NCBI GenBank assembly: GCA_910577355.1
Contig: CAJTMY010000032.1
Coordinates: forward strand, 9,867-31,045
Length of the DNA stretch: 21,179 nucleotides
Direction of reading: 5' to 3'
From: an uncultured Muribaculaceae bacterium
GTDB lineage: Bacteria > Bacteroidota > Bacteroidia > Bacteroidales > Muribaculaceae
Shown: positions 14,403 through 21,179 of the stretch, in pieces
Position numbering within the stretch: the first letter of the stretch is position 1
How the letters are laid out: every line of letters starts with the position of its first letter
Notes under the pieces: generated by a model
The model's input: only the letters and a program-made list of their open reading frames with translations
Databases searched by the model: none
Told to the model about the DNA's origin: nothing
Made by a program: the position numbers and the translations under genes

Positions 14403-15340
14403 AGAAACATATAGTGACAGCCTTATTGGCCACTTGCGTGTATATGGCGTCGTCGGCAGCTCAGGTCAAGGTAACCGCATCCATCGACTCGACTGTCGTG
14501 GAAATGGGGTCGCGGGCTACGATCACCGTGAATATCGCGGATGACAGCCGCAAGGGCACATTCATTGATTTGCCGGAAGCCGGTACCGAAGCCGAAAATC
14601 TCGATTTTATAAGCGTGGAGTGCGACACTTTTCCGGCCGGATATGAATACCGTATCCTGATTCAGGCATTCGAGCCGGGTACGGTGACTTTTGCGCCATT
14701 CCGTTATGTTCAGGGATCGGATACCGCCGAATCGGAATTCCTTACGCTGAAAATAATGCCCGTGGGTCTTGATTCTCTGTCGACAATAAATCCGATGGAA
14801 TCCATAGTCAATCCTCCCCGCCGATGGTATGATTATATCCCCGGATGGCTGCTGTGGGTCGTACTCGGGATTGCGTTGGCTGCGGCTGCGATATGCCTGT
14901 ATCTTGTATACCGCAAAAACGGCACGTTGATTGTTCACCGTTCAAAACCGGTCGATCCATATGAAGCCGCCATGGCCGAACTGTCGAAACTGCGTGAGCG
15001 AAAGCTTGCCGAGTCGGGTCGTGAAAAAGAATATTACACAAGTCTTGTCGATATCCTGCGTACTTATCTCGAACGCCGTTTCGGGATCAATGCAATGGAG
15101 ATGTCATCTACACAGATACTCGACACACTGCGTAAGAACCCTGAGACCCGCGACAATCAGCCCCGCATAAAGCAGATCCTCGAGATAGCCGACTTTGTGA
15201 AATTTGCCAATGTTAGGCCTATGCCCGATGATAACGTGAAGACATTCAACAATGTCGTAGGCTTTGTCGAGGATACCAAACCTGTACCTGAGCCTCAGCC
15301 GGATACAGAGAATGATAAACAACCAAAGAAACAGAACTAA
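14399..15340 (+). CDS. Bat-operon membrane protein with BatD-like periplasmic part and DUF4381-like tail
   Basis: A 313-aa envelope protein. Residues 1-21 form a signal peptide (MKKHIVTALLATCVYMASSA). Residues 22-140 form a beta-rich periplasmic part like the immunoglobulin-like repeats of BatD (VTASIDSTVVEMGSRATITV). One membrane helix spans 150-170 (WLLWVVLGIALAAAAICLYL). The cytoplasmic tail has an alpha-helical segment (EYYTSLVDILRTYLERRFG, then EMSSTQILDTLR) that resembles DUF4381 and also the C-terminus of BatD encoded downstream. It overlaps the DUF58 gene by 4 bp. Its placement between DUF58 and batA makes it a likely structural part of the Bat assembly. I do not assign a settled symbol. 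Confidence 0.82.
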   Translation: MKKHIVTALLATCVYMASSAAQVKVTASIDSTVVEMGSRATITVNIADDSRKGTFIDLPEAGTEAENLDFISVECDTFPAGYEYRILIQAFEPGTVTFAPFRYVQGSDTAESEFLTLKIMPVGLDSLSTINPMESIVNPPRRWYDYIPGWLLWVVLGIALAAAAICLYLVYRKNGTLIVHRSKPVDPYEAAMAELSKLRERKLAESGREKEYYTSLVDILRTYLERRFGINAMEMSSTQILDTLRKNPETRDNQPRIKQILEIADFVKFANVRPMPDDNVKTFNNVVGFVEDTKPVPEPQPDTENDKQPKKQN

Positions 15341-15343
15341 GCT

Positions 15344-16330
15344 ATGCAATTAGCACATCCACAGCTATTATGGCTTTTCCTTGTTTTCGTGCCTATGATA
15401 ATATGGTACGTCATGAGGCAGCGCGACGCACATCCGTCAATGTCGATATCGACAACGAGTCCGTTTGCCGCGATGCCCCGGTCGTGGAAGCAATATCTGA
15501 GACATTTTCTGTTTGTCCTTCGTCTCGGTGCGTTGGGCTGCCTTATAATAGTGCTTGCCCGTCCGCAGATGAAGGATAAATGGAGTACATCGTCGACAGA
15601 AGGTACCGACATAGTGCTGTCGCTCGATATATCCGGCTCAATGTATGCACGCGACTTCGAGCCAAGCCGAGTGGATGCCGCCAAAGCCGTGGCCGCACGT
15701 TTCATCCAAGGCCGCGAAAGCGACAACATCGGTCTGGTGATATTCGCTGGCGAGAGCCTTACCGGCATGCCCATGACTGTAGACCGCGCACAACTGCTGG
15801 GCTATCTCGACGGCGTACAGATCGGAATGCTTGAAGACGGCACCGCCATCGGCGACGGCATCGCCACCTCCCTCAACCGGCTCAAGGAAGGCAAAGCAAA
15901 GAGCAAAAGTATCATACTGCTTACCGACGGATCAAACAACACCGGTGTCGTGGCGCCTCTTTCGGCCGCCGAAGTGGCAAAAGAGATGGGTGTCAAGATA
16001 TATACCATAGGTATAGGCACCAACGGAATGGCTCCTTATCCTGTGCAGAATCCTTTCGGTCGCATAGAGTATCAGCCACAGAAAGTCGAAATAGACGAAG
16101 CTACATTGAAGTCCATAGCCTCGAATACCGGCGGTAAATATTTCCGTGCGACAGACAACCGGGCTCTTGAGCAGATCTTTTCTGAAATAGACGCACTTGA
16201 GAAAACACAGATGGATGTCAAGGTTTTCTCACACACAGAAGACAATTATATGTTGTGGGCGTGGCTCGCATTCGGACTCTTCGCCTTTGAGATGCTGTTG
16301 CGTTATTTATTCTTGCGCCCGATACCCTAA
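15344..16330 (+). CDS. batA: BatA, membrane-anchored von Willebrand A protein
   Basis: A 328-aa inner-membrane protein whose VWA domain faces the periplasm or cytoplasm between helices. Hydrophobic segments lie at about 7-24 and 56-73 with a third near 302-324. The metal-ion-dependent adhesion site is complete: DISGS (95-99), then FAGESLTG supplying the threonine, and TDGSNNTG supplying the second aspartate. Length and layout match BatA. It starts 3 bp after the previous stop. Batteries of such proteins bind partner proteins through Mg2+; aerotolerance was the phenotype that gave the operon its name. The VWA region (FAGES...DGTAIGDGIATSLNRL) is very similar to BatB, so the two arose by duplication. 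Confidence 0.93.
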   Translation: MQLAHPQLLWLFLVFVPMIIWYVMRQRDAHPSMSISTTSPFAAMPRSWKQYLRHFLFVLRLGALGCLIIVLARPQMKDKWSTSSTEGTDIVLSLDISGSMYARDFEPSRVDAAKAVAARFIQGRESDNIGLVIFAGESLTGMPMTVDRAQLLGYLDGVQIGMLEDGTAIGDGIATSLNRLKEGKAKSKSIILLTDGSNNTGVVAPLSAAEVAKEMGVKIYTIGIGTNGMAPYPVQNPFGRIEYQPQKVEIDEATLKSIASNTGGKYFRATDNRALEQIFSEIDALEKTQMDVKVFSHTEDNYMLWAWLAFGLFAFEMLLRYLFLRPIP

Positions 16331-16341
16331 TGAATTAAGTT

Positions 16342-17385
16342 ATGTTTGATTTCGCTAATCCATATCTTCTATATCTGTTATGGCTTATACCGTTGTTTGC
16401 CGCTTTTTATTGGCTGGCCCGGCGGTCGCGCAAACGTAGATTGACCCGTTTCGGCAAACCTGCCGTACTCGCACATCTTATGCCGGACGCGTCAAAGTAT
16501 AAGCCGGCTATAAAGATCACACTTCGTCTTATAGCCATGGCAGCGTTGATATTTGTGCTTGCCCGTCCGCGTGCAGGAGAAAAAGAGCACGACGAGACAG
16601 TCGCCGGTATCGAGGTGATGATAGCATTCGATGTCTCGAATTCTATGTTGGCGTCTTCTACCGACGATGCCGCCGGGACTCCGCGTATCGACCGTGCACG
16701 CCTGCTTCTTGAAAAATTGTTAGGTCGCCTTGACAACGATAAAGTCGGCCTCGTGATTTTTGCAGGATCGGCCAAGGTGCAGTTTCCTATGACAACCGAT
16801 TTCTACACTGCGAAGATGTACCTCAATGAGCTTGATCCGTCGATGATGGCTTTCCAAGGCACATCGATAGCCGAGGCTATAGGGATGGCGGTCAATGGTT
16901 TTTCCTCAGACGAGAATGTCCACAAGGCAATAATCCTGATAACTGACTCGGAAGACCACGAAGGAGAAGCCATAGAGGCGGCCAAAGCCGCTGCCGAGAA
17001 GGGTATTCAGGTGGATGTGGTGGGACTCGGTTCGGCAAAGGGCGCTCCTATTCCTGTACGGGGTTCGCGGGGAGAGTATCTCACCGACCGCAATGGACAA
17101 ATGGTACTTACTACTCTTAACGAGAAACTAGCGTCGGAGATAGCAGAGGCCGGTCACGGCATATTTGTCAACGGAGCGTCGTCCGACGCTCTCGATCGTC
17201 TTGCCGATCAGCTCGAGACCTTACAAAAAACAGAATTCAAGCATGTGGCATATAGTGCGGGTGCCGAGCAGTTTCCTCTGTTCGCGTGGCTCGCGTTCAT
17301 ATTCTTGATTCTTGATACGTTTGTACTTGACCGCAAGAACTATCTGCTCAGAAAAATCAACTTCTTCACCAAGAAACAAGCATGA
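16342..17385 (+). CDS. batB: BatB, membrane-anchored von Willebrand A protein
   Basis: A paralogue of BatA, 347 aa, encoded 11 bp downstream. Two N-terminal hydrophobic stretches (about 8-24 and 57-74) and one at the C-terminus (FPLFAWLAFIFLILDTFVL) frame the VWA domain. The metal site reads DVSNS (97-101) where BatA has DISGS; the remaining ligands are present (FAGSAKVQFPMTTD and TDSEDHEGE). The Gly-to-Asn change is a difference between the two paralogues and may alter binding. The stop overlaps the batC start by 4 bp (ATGA). It probably forms a complex with BatA and the TPR proteins BatC and BatE. Confidence 0.93.
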   Translation: MFDFANPYLLYLLWLIPLFAAFYWLARRSRKRRLTRFGKPAVLAHLMPDASKYKPAIKITLRLIAMAALIFVLARPRAGEKEHDETVAGIEVMIAFDVSNSMLASSTDDAAGTPRIDRARLLLEKLLGRLDNDKVGLVIFAGSAKVQFPMTTDFYTAKMYLNELDPSMMAFQGTSIAEAIGMAVNGFSSDENVHKAIILITDSEDHEGEAIEAAKAAAEKGIQVDVVGLGSAKGAPIPVRGSRGEYLTDRNGQMVLTTLNEKLASEIAEAGHGIFVNGASSDALDRLADQLETLQKTEFKHVAYSAGAEQFPLFAWLAFIFLILDTFVLDRKNYLLRKINFFTKKQA

Positions 17386-18104
17386 AAAGGTTAGCTTTTA
17401 CATTTTGTGCGCTTGCCATTGGCGCAATCGGCGTTTTTGCAGCCGATGATGGCTCTACAAAGACCATGCGCAATCTCGTGGTGGACGGCAACAAGCTGTT
17501 CAAAGAAGAGAATTATCATGCCGCGCTCGAGAAATACGAGCAGGCGCTGGCTCTTGACCCCACATACCAATATGCCATGTATGACAAGGCTGTGGCTTTG
17601 GTTCAGCTGGCCACAGACGACAACAAGAATGCCGAGAATGATCCGCGTAAAGTGGCGTCCGGCCTTTTTGCCGATGTGGCGAAAGCCAATACAAATCCCG
17701 AACTGGCATCGCGGTCATACTACAATCTGGGCAATCTCGCGTATAACGACGAGCAATACGATCAAGCTATAAGTATGTACAAGGGCTCGCTCAGAATCAA
17801 TCCTGACAATCGCCAATGCCGACAGAATCTGCTTATGGCTCTGCAAAAAAAACAGGAGCAAGAACAGCAGAATCAAGACAAAGACAAGGACGATAAAGAG
17901 CAGCAGCAAGAACAGCAACAGCAGCAACAACAAGAACAACAGGAGCAGCAACAGCAACAGGAACAACAGCCTCAGGAGCAGCCTATGACGCAGAGTTCAG
18001 AGCAGATTCTTCAGGCCATGCAGAATAAAGAGAACGCGACACGCCAGAAGACCAATCGTCAACAGCCCCGACAGGGACAACGCTCCACCGATAAGCCGTG
18101 GTAA
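17382..18104 (+). CDS. batC: BatC, exported TPR protein with glutamine-rich tail
   Basis: A 240-aa periplasmic protein. Residues 1-20 form a signal peptide (MKRLAFTFCALAIGAIGVFA). TPR repeats occupy about 30-156, including NLVVDGNKLFKEENYHAALE and SYYNLGNLAYNDEQYDQAI. A long Gln/Glu tract follows (156-201), then a basic end. TPR domains hold partner proteins, probably BatA or BatB. The ATG at 17382 overlaps the batB stop. The Gln/Glu tract is encoded by a CAG/CAA/GAA repeat that could change length by slippage. A nearby 27-bp gap leads to batD. Confidence 0.9.
   Translation: MKRLAFTFCALAIGAIGVFAADDGSTKTMRNLVVDGNKLFKEENYHAALEKYEQALALDPTYQYAMYDKAVALVQLATDDNKNAENDPRKVASGLFADVAKANTNPELASRSYYNLGNLAYNDEQYDQAISMYKGSLRINPDNRQCRQNLLMALQKKQEQEQQNQDKDKDDKEQQQEQQQQQQQEQQEQQQQQEQQPQEQPMTQSSEQILQAMQNKENATRQKTNRQQPRQGQRSTDKPW
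17847..17984 (+). repeat. CAR/GAR low-complexity repeat encoding a poly-Gln/Glu tract
   Basis: About 138 bp made nearly wholly of CAG, CAA, GAA and GAG codons inside batC, coding for residues 156-201. A 16-nt to 20-nt imperfect periodicity (CAGCAACAGCAACAG) is visible. It is the only strong low-complexity stretch in the window. Confidence 0.85.
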
Positions 18105-18130
18105 TCCATATATCATAAAATCCCATTGCA

Positions 18131-19963
18131 ATGATACGTTTCAACAACAGAATATTTACATTGTTCGCCTTGATGATTATCTCGGTGATGAGTCTGTGCG
18201 CCAAGGTAAGTTTTCAGTTGGTGCCAAGACAGAATGTAGTTTCAGGGACAAATTTTCCGATATCGTTGAGGCTTACCGTCGAGAATGAGGATATCGATGA
18301 GATATCGATGCCCAAGGCTCCGGAGCTTAAAGGATGCCGCCTGCTCAGCGGACCAAATGCCACTACATCGCAGATGCAGCAGACAATCATAAACGGCAAA
18401 AGCAGCACATATGCAGTCATCGACCTAGTATGTTATTATCGCGCCGGTAATCCCGGTAAGGTAAAGATACCCTCGGTCACGCTCCATTTGGGCGGAAAAT
18501 CTTACAGCTCGGGCGAAGGCTCGTTTGAGATTCTGCCTCCCGATGCCACGTCGTCCGCGCAGGGATCAGCCGGTAGTCAGGCTTCGGGGGTAGGGGGATC
18601 CTCTGAAAGTTCTGCCCGGGACTTCTTCGTCCGTGTGATTTTCTCCAAGTCATCCGTTTATGAGCAGGAAGGCGTCATCGCCATCACAAAGCTTTATCGT
18701 CCCAACGACCGCAAGTTCGCACTTCAGCTTGAGGCTGTGCCCAAGACTCCCGTATACGAGGGATTCCTGTCGGATGACCTCAATACAAATCCCGAAGGGC
18801 AGATAGAAAATTACAATGGCAAGAATTACATCACATATGAACTGGCCCGCGTATTGCTGTTTCCGCAGAAATCCGGCAAACTGAAGGTACAATCCGGTAC
18901 ATATACGCTGCGTATCCAAGAGCAGGTAGGGCTGATCCGCATGCACGGTTTCGCCACACCACGATACGAGGAATACTCATATACGACACCGCTTGTCAAC
19001 GGTGTGCTTGACGTGAAAGCTCTCCCGGAGCCGCGTCCGGCCGACTTTATCGGTGCCGTGGGTGATTACAGCCTTTCATACAAGCTTGTCCCCGATCAGT
19101 TGCGCACCAACGAATCGGCCACATATTCGCTTACGTTCAAGGGAACCGGCAATGTTAAATATCTTACCACCCCTACGGTACAGTTTCCGGCCACTTTCGA
19201 CAAGTATACGGCAAAGTCCGATATCAAGACCAATGTACGCGGCCAGACTTACACAGGGTCGTATACGGTGGAGTATCCCATCGTCCCGCAGGAAGTGGGC
19301 GACTATGAAATTCCGTCGCAGACTTTCAGCTATTTCAATCTTGCAAATCACAGATACGAACAGCTGAATGTACCGGCCATTCCGGTAGATGTGGCACGCG
19401 GTGCGGCTGTGGCAAGTTCTGTCGAGCAGAAGACAGTGGATACATCGATGCAGGATATATTACATATACACGCGTTATCGCAGAAGCCCGATGTACTCGG
19501 CGCGCCGGTATTCTTCACCGGATGGTATTGGTGCCTTTGGACTGCGGTAGCTCTCGCGCTCATTCTATCAATCGTATTCTACCGACATCACCTTAAACTT
19601 GCGGCCGACGTGACCGGTCGTCGTGTAGCCCGTGCGAACAGAGTGGCTTCAAAGAGATTCAAAACTGCATCCCGCTTTATGAAGGCTCATCAGGATGACC
19701 GATTCTATGAAGAACTCGCAAGAGCACTCAAGGGTTATCTCGGTGATAAACTCGGAATGGCGCCTTCGCAACTTATCAGCGATACCATAAGCGAGAAGCT
19801 GATGGCCAAGGGCGTCCAGACAGAAGCGATAGACTCGGTATTGCGGGTGCTTGACGAATGCGAGATGGCGCGTTTTACACCCACGCAGTCCGACTCGGCC
19901 ATGCACGAATTATACAATCAGGCCTCGGCTGCAATTAAATCGATCGAAGACTCCAAAAACTGA
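18131..19963 (+). CDS. batD: BatD, large envelope protein
   Basis: A 610-aa exported protein with N-terminal signal peptide (about 1-24, MIRFNNRIFTLFALMIISVM then SLCAK). The long periplasmic part contains several immunoglobulin-like beta repeats with the BatD pattern, starting VSFQLVPRQNVVSGTNFPI, and a Gly/Ser-rich linker at about 138-162. A single membrane helix lies at 465-484. A helical cytoplasmic tail of about 125 residues follows (RFYEELARALKGYLGDKLGM), like the tail of the protein at 14399-15340. It starts 27 bp after batC. BatD proteins are the largest subunits of these operons; the molecular role is not established. Length and arrangement are normal. Confidence 0.92.
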   Translation: MIRFNNRIFTLFALMIISVMSLCAKVSFQLVPRQNVVSGTNFPISLRLTVENEDIDEISMPKAPELKGCRLLSGPNATTSQMQQTIINGKSSTYAVIDLVCYYRAGNPGKVKIPSVTLHLGGKSYSSGEGSFEILPPDATSSAQGSAGSQASGVGGSSESSARDFFVRVIFSKSSVYEQEGVIAITKLYRPNDRKFALQLEAVPKTPVYEGFLSDDLNTNPEGQIENYNGKNYITYELARVLLFPQKSGKLKVQSGTYTLRIQEQVGLIRMHGFATPRYEEYSYTTPLVNGVLDVKALPEPRPADFIGAVGDYSLSYKLVPDQLRTNESATYSLTFKGTGNVKYLTTPTVQFPATFDKYTAKSDIKTNVRGQTYTGSYTVEYPIVPQEVGDYEIPSQTFSYFNLANHRYEQLNVPAIPVDVARGAAVASSVEQKTVDTSMQDILHIHALSQKPDVLGAPVFFTGWYWCLWTAVALALILSIVFYRHHLKLAADVTGRRVARANRVASKRFKTASRFMKAHQDDRFYEELARALKGYLGDKLGMAPSQLISDTISEKLMAKGVQTEAIDSVLRVLDECEMARFTPTQSDSAMHELYNQASAAIKSIEDSKN

Positions 19964-19966
19964 ACG

Positions 19967-20746
19967 ATGAGAACTATATTATCCACAATATTGTGTTTTA
20001 TCATATCCTACGGTATATGCATGTCGGCAATGTCGACTGAGCAGCTTGCCGATTCGGCATACAACAAGGAAAATTATGCGGAGGCCATACACCTGTATCA
20101 GGAATCGCTTGTGAAAAACGGCCGTAGCAGCGATGTGTATTACAACCTCGGCAATGCATACTACCGTTCCGGAAATTTAGCTCAGGCCGTGCTCGCATAC
20201 GAGCGTGCATTGCGGGTCGATCCATCCAACAAAGATGCACGTATCAATCTCGACTTCGTAAATTCAAAACTCGAGGACAAACCGGAAGACAACAATTCAT
20301 TCCTTACCCGCGCCCATCATGGAGTGGTGACGTTCATGTCGGCGAATGCCTGGGCATGGATGGCTTTTATTGTTTTCGCGATGCTTTGCGGAGCAATGGC
20401 CATGTATATATTCTCATCCAATGTCATGATCCGCAAAGCCGGCTTTTTCAGCGGGATCATACTTTTGGCGCTCGTCATATATTTTGTCATAGTGGCGTCG
20501 GATGCATCATCGCGAATCAACAATCATGACGAGGCAGTAGTGACAGCGCCGAGCACATTGCTCAACTCCGTACCGCGCCAGCCCAAGCAGACCGAAAAAG
20601 TCGTGCCGCTGCACGAAGGGACAAAAGTAGAGATCATCGACTCCGTATCCACCCCCGACGACCCCGTGTCGCCTCGCTGGTACAACGTCCGCATCAACGG
20701 CTCGAACTCAGCATGGCTCCGCGGCACAGACGTAGAGCGGATCTGA
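19967..20746 (+). CDS. batE: BatE, TPR and SH3-domain membrane protein
   Basis: The last Bat gene encodes 259 aa. A signal peptide or anchor covers 1-19, two TPR units lie at about 24-100 (ADSAYNKENYAEAIHLYQES; YYNLGNAYYRSGNLAQAVLA), two membrane helices at about 127-149 and 160-178, and a bacterial SH3-type domain at about 190-259 (LHEGTKVEIIDS through WYNVRINGSNSAWLRG). SH3b domains often bind peptidoglycan or peptides. The start is 3 bp after the batD stop, so translation is coupled. A GC-rich hairpin 60 bp downstream marks the operon end. Confidence 0.92.
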   Translation: MRTILSTILCFIISYGICMSAMSTEQLADSAYNKENYAEAIHLYQESLVKNGRSSDVYYNLGNAYYRSGNLAQAVLAYERALRVDPSNKDARINLDFVNSKLEDKPEDNNSFLTRAHHGVVTFMSANAWAWMAFIVFAMLCGAMAMYIFSSNVMIRKAGFFSGIILLALVIYFVIVASDASSRINNHDEAVVTAPSTLLNSVPRQPKQTEKVVPLHEGTKVEIIDSVSTPDDPVSPRWYNVRINGSNSAWLRGTDVERI

Positions 20747-20806
20747 TGCTCCTGCCCTGTATGACGATATCAGAAGCCTATAACATCTCTCAATCCCGAT
20801 GTTTCT

Positions 20807-20829
20807 CCCCGGTGCAGCCGGCGCCGGGG
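20807..20829 (+). terminator. GC-rich hairpin after the Bat operon
   Basis: CCCCGGTGC (20807-20815) pairs with GCGCCGGGG (20821-20829) over 9 bp with one G-U pair and the loop AGCCG. It lies 60 bp after batE. No U-run follows, so it may be a weak or factor-assisted terminator, or an mRNA 3' end stabiliser. Confidence 0.55.
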
Positions 20830-20835
20830 AATGAC

Positions 20836-20862
20836 ATATTATCGCAATAGTGCGAATAATAT
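20836..20862. repeat. AT-rich inverted repeat before the DUF4062 remnant
   Basis: ATATTATCGCA (20836-20846) and TGCGAATAATAT (20851-20862) form an 11-bp stem with one bulged base and the loop ATAG. It follows the GC-rich hairpin by 6 bp and overlaps the first codons of the longest open frame, which argues that this frame starts later. It could be an operator, an end of an inserted segment, or a second terminator stem. Confidence 0.4.
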
Positions 20863-20902
20863 TCCAAACACAAAATCACCCGACAAAACCTTAGACCAAT
20901 CC

Positions 20903-21151
20903 ATGCACCTGCAACGCCTTTTAGAATCTTTTTTAGATCCGGCCAAACCAAGAAGAATCAGAGTTTTCATTTCTTCGACTTTCTCGGATATGATGGAAGA
21001 ACGAGATACCCTCCTCCATAAAGTCTTTCCGAGACTTCAAGGTGAGTTTAACCGGGACTTTTATACCATCGAACCGGTCGACCTGCGTTGGGGTATTACT
21101 GAGGAGCAGGCTCATAGCGGGAGAGCAGGGCAACCGCATCAGAATCCATAG
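20903..21151 (+). pseudogene. Truncated DUF4062 protein (N-terminal fragment)
   Basis: The encoded fragment has the DUF4062 start: IRVFISSTFSDMMEERDTLL, then EPVDLRWGITEEQAHSG, after which the match stops and the frame ends in a TAG 9 codons on. The usual families carry several hundred more residues (often an NTPase and repeats) after this point. The fragment from the ATG at 20903 is 82 aa; the open frame continues upstream to an ATG at 20831, but that part overlaps two hairpins. DUF4062 is a probable nucleotide- or sensor-type domain seen at the head of STAND ATPases, some linked to phage defence. Composition is more A-rich than the Bat genes. I call it a pseudogene; an alternative is a gene broken by an insertion to the right of the window. 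Confidence 0.7.
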
Positions 21152-21154
21152 TTA

Positions 21155-21171
21155 TTAAGAAGAGTTCTTAA
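21155..21171. repeat. Perfect short inverted repeat at the right edge
   Basis: TTAAGAA (21155-21161), GAG, TTCTTAA (21165-21171). With one bulged base the stem extends to about 10-11 bp. It stands 3 bp after the stop codon of the DUF4062 fragment. It could be a terminator or an insertion boundary; the window ends before this can be judged. Confidence 0.4.
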
Positions 21172-21179
21172 ATAATCTT

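Noticed and set aside
17847..17984. CRISPR-like or tandem array
   Set aside because: The periodicity is short and in frame with batC, with no spacers; it is a coding low-complexity tract.

Overview
The window reads as ordinary chromosomal DNA of a member of the Bacteroidota, most likely the order Bacteroidales. The sequence supports this in several ways. TAnnTTTG-type -7 boxes (TAACTTTG three times between 4381 and 4512, again before proS; TAATTTTG before the moxR-like gene) sit about 20 bp from TTG or TTTG boxes. Genes use A-rich leaders instead of strong Shine-Dalgarno sequences. Markers typical of the phylum are present: type III glutamine synthetase, a DUF4290 protein, an archaeal/eukaryotic-type ProRS, and a complete Bat (Bacteroides aerotolerance) operon. 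A Muribaculaceae-like source is plausible but is inference.

Layout. (1) 29-4118, minus strand: a two-gene nitrogen operon, glnN (glutamine synthetase III) followed by a purF-type amidophosphoribosyltransferase, so the glutamine maker is co-transcribed with a glutamine user. (2) 4119-4529: a 411-bp divergent control region. It holds one minus-strand promoter, two tandem plus-strand promoters, and a roughly 255-nt glnN leader. That leader carries a small upstream ORF, two mutually exclusive hairpins, the second followed by a U-rich stretch, and a third GC-rich stem. (3) 4530-6589, plus strand: a DUF4290 protein, rimM overlapping it by 4 bp, a small acidic hypothetical protein abutting rimM, and a small OmpA-domain protein. 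(4) 6646-8127: proS with its own -7 box. (5) 8161-12324: a membrane glycosyltransferase (GT2), umuD, umuC, an HU-family protein, and a protein combining an HU-like domain, an acidic linker, a membrane helix and a LysM-like domain. (6) 12525-20746: the Bat cluster (MoxR-type ATPase, DUF58 protein, a BatD-like/DUF4381-like membrane protein, batA, batB, batC, batD, batE), tightly packed and evidently one operon. (7) 20747-21179: hairpins and a truncated DUF4062 gene, the edge of an accessory region.

How the genes work together: the Bat products form a membrane-linked assembly. It has an AAA+ ATPase, a DUF58 adaptor, two membrane-anchored von Willebrand A proteins with intact metal sites, two TPR proteins and two large periplasmic beta proteins. 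This resembles the MoxR/VWA chaperone or insertion machines; its exact task is not settled. UmuD and UmuC would form a mutagenic translesion polymerase.

Most unusual items: the attenuator-like glnN leader with its possible leader peptide, the HU-TM-LysM protein that could tether the chromosome to the cell wall, and the broken DUF4062 gene at the right edge. No tRNA, rRNA, CRISPR array, insertion sequence or complete mobile element was seen.
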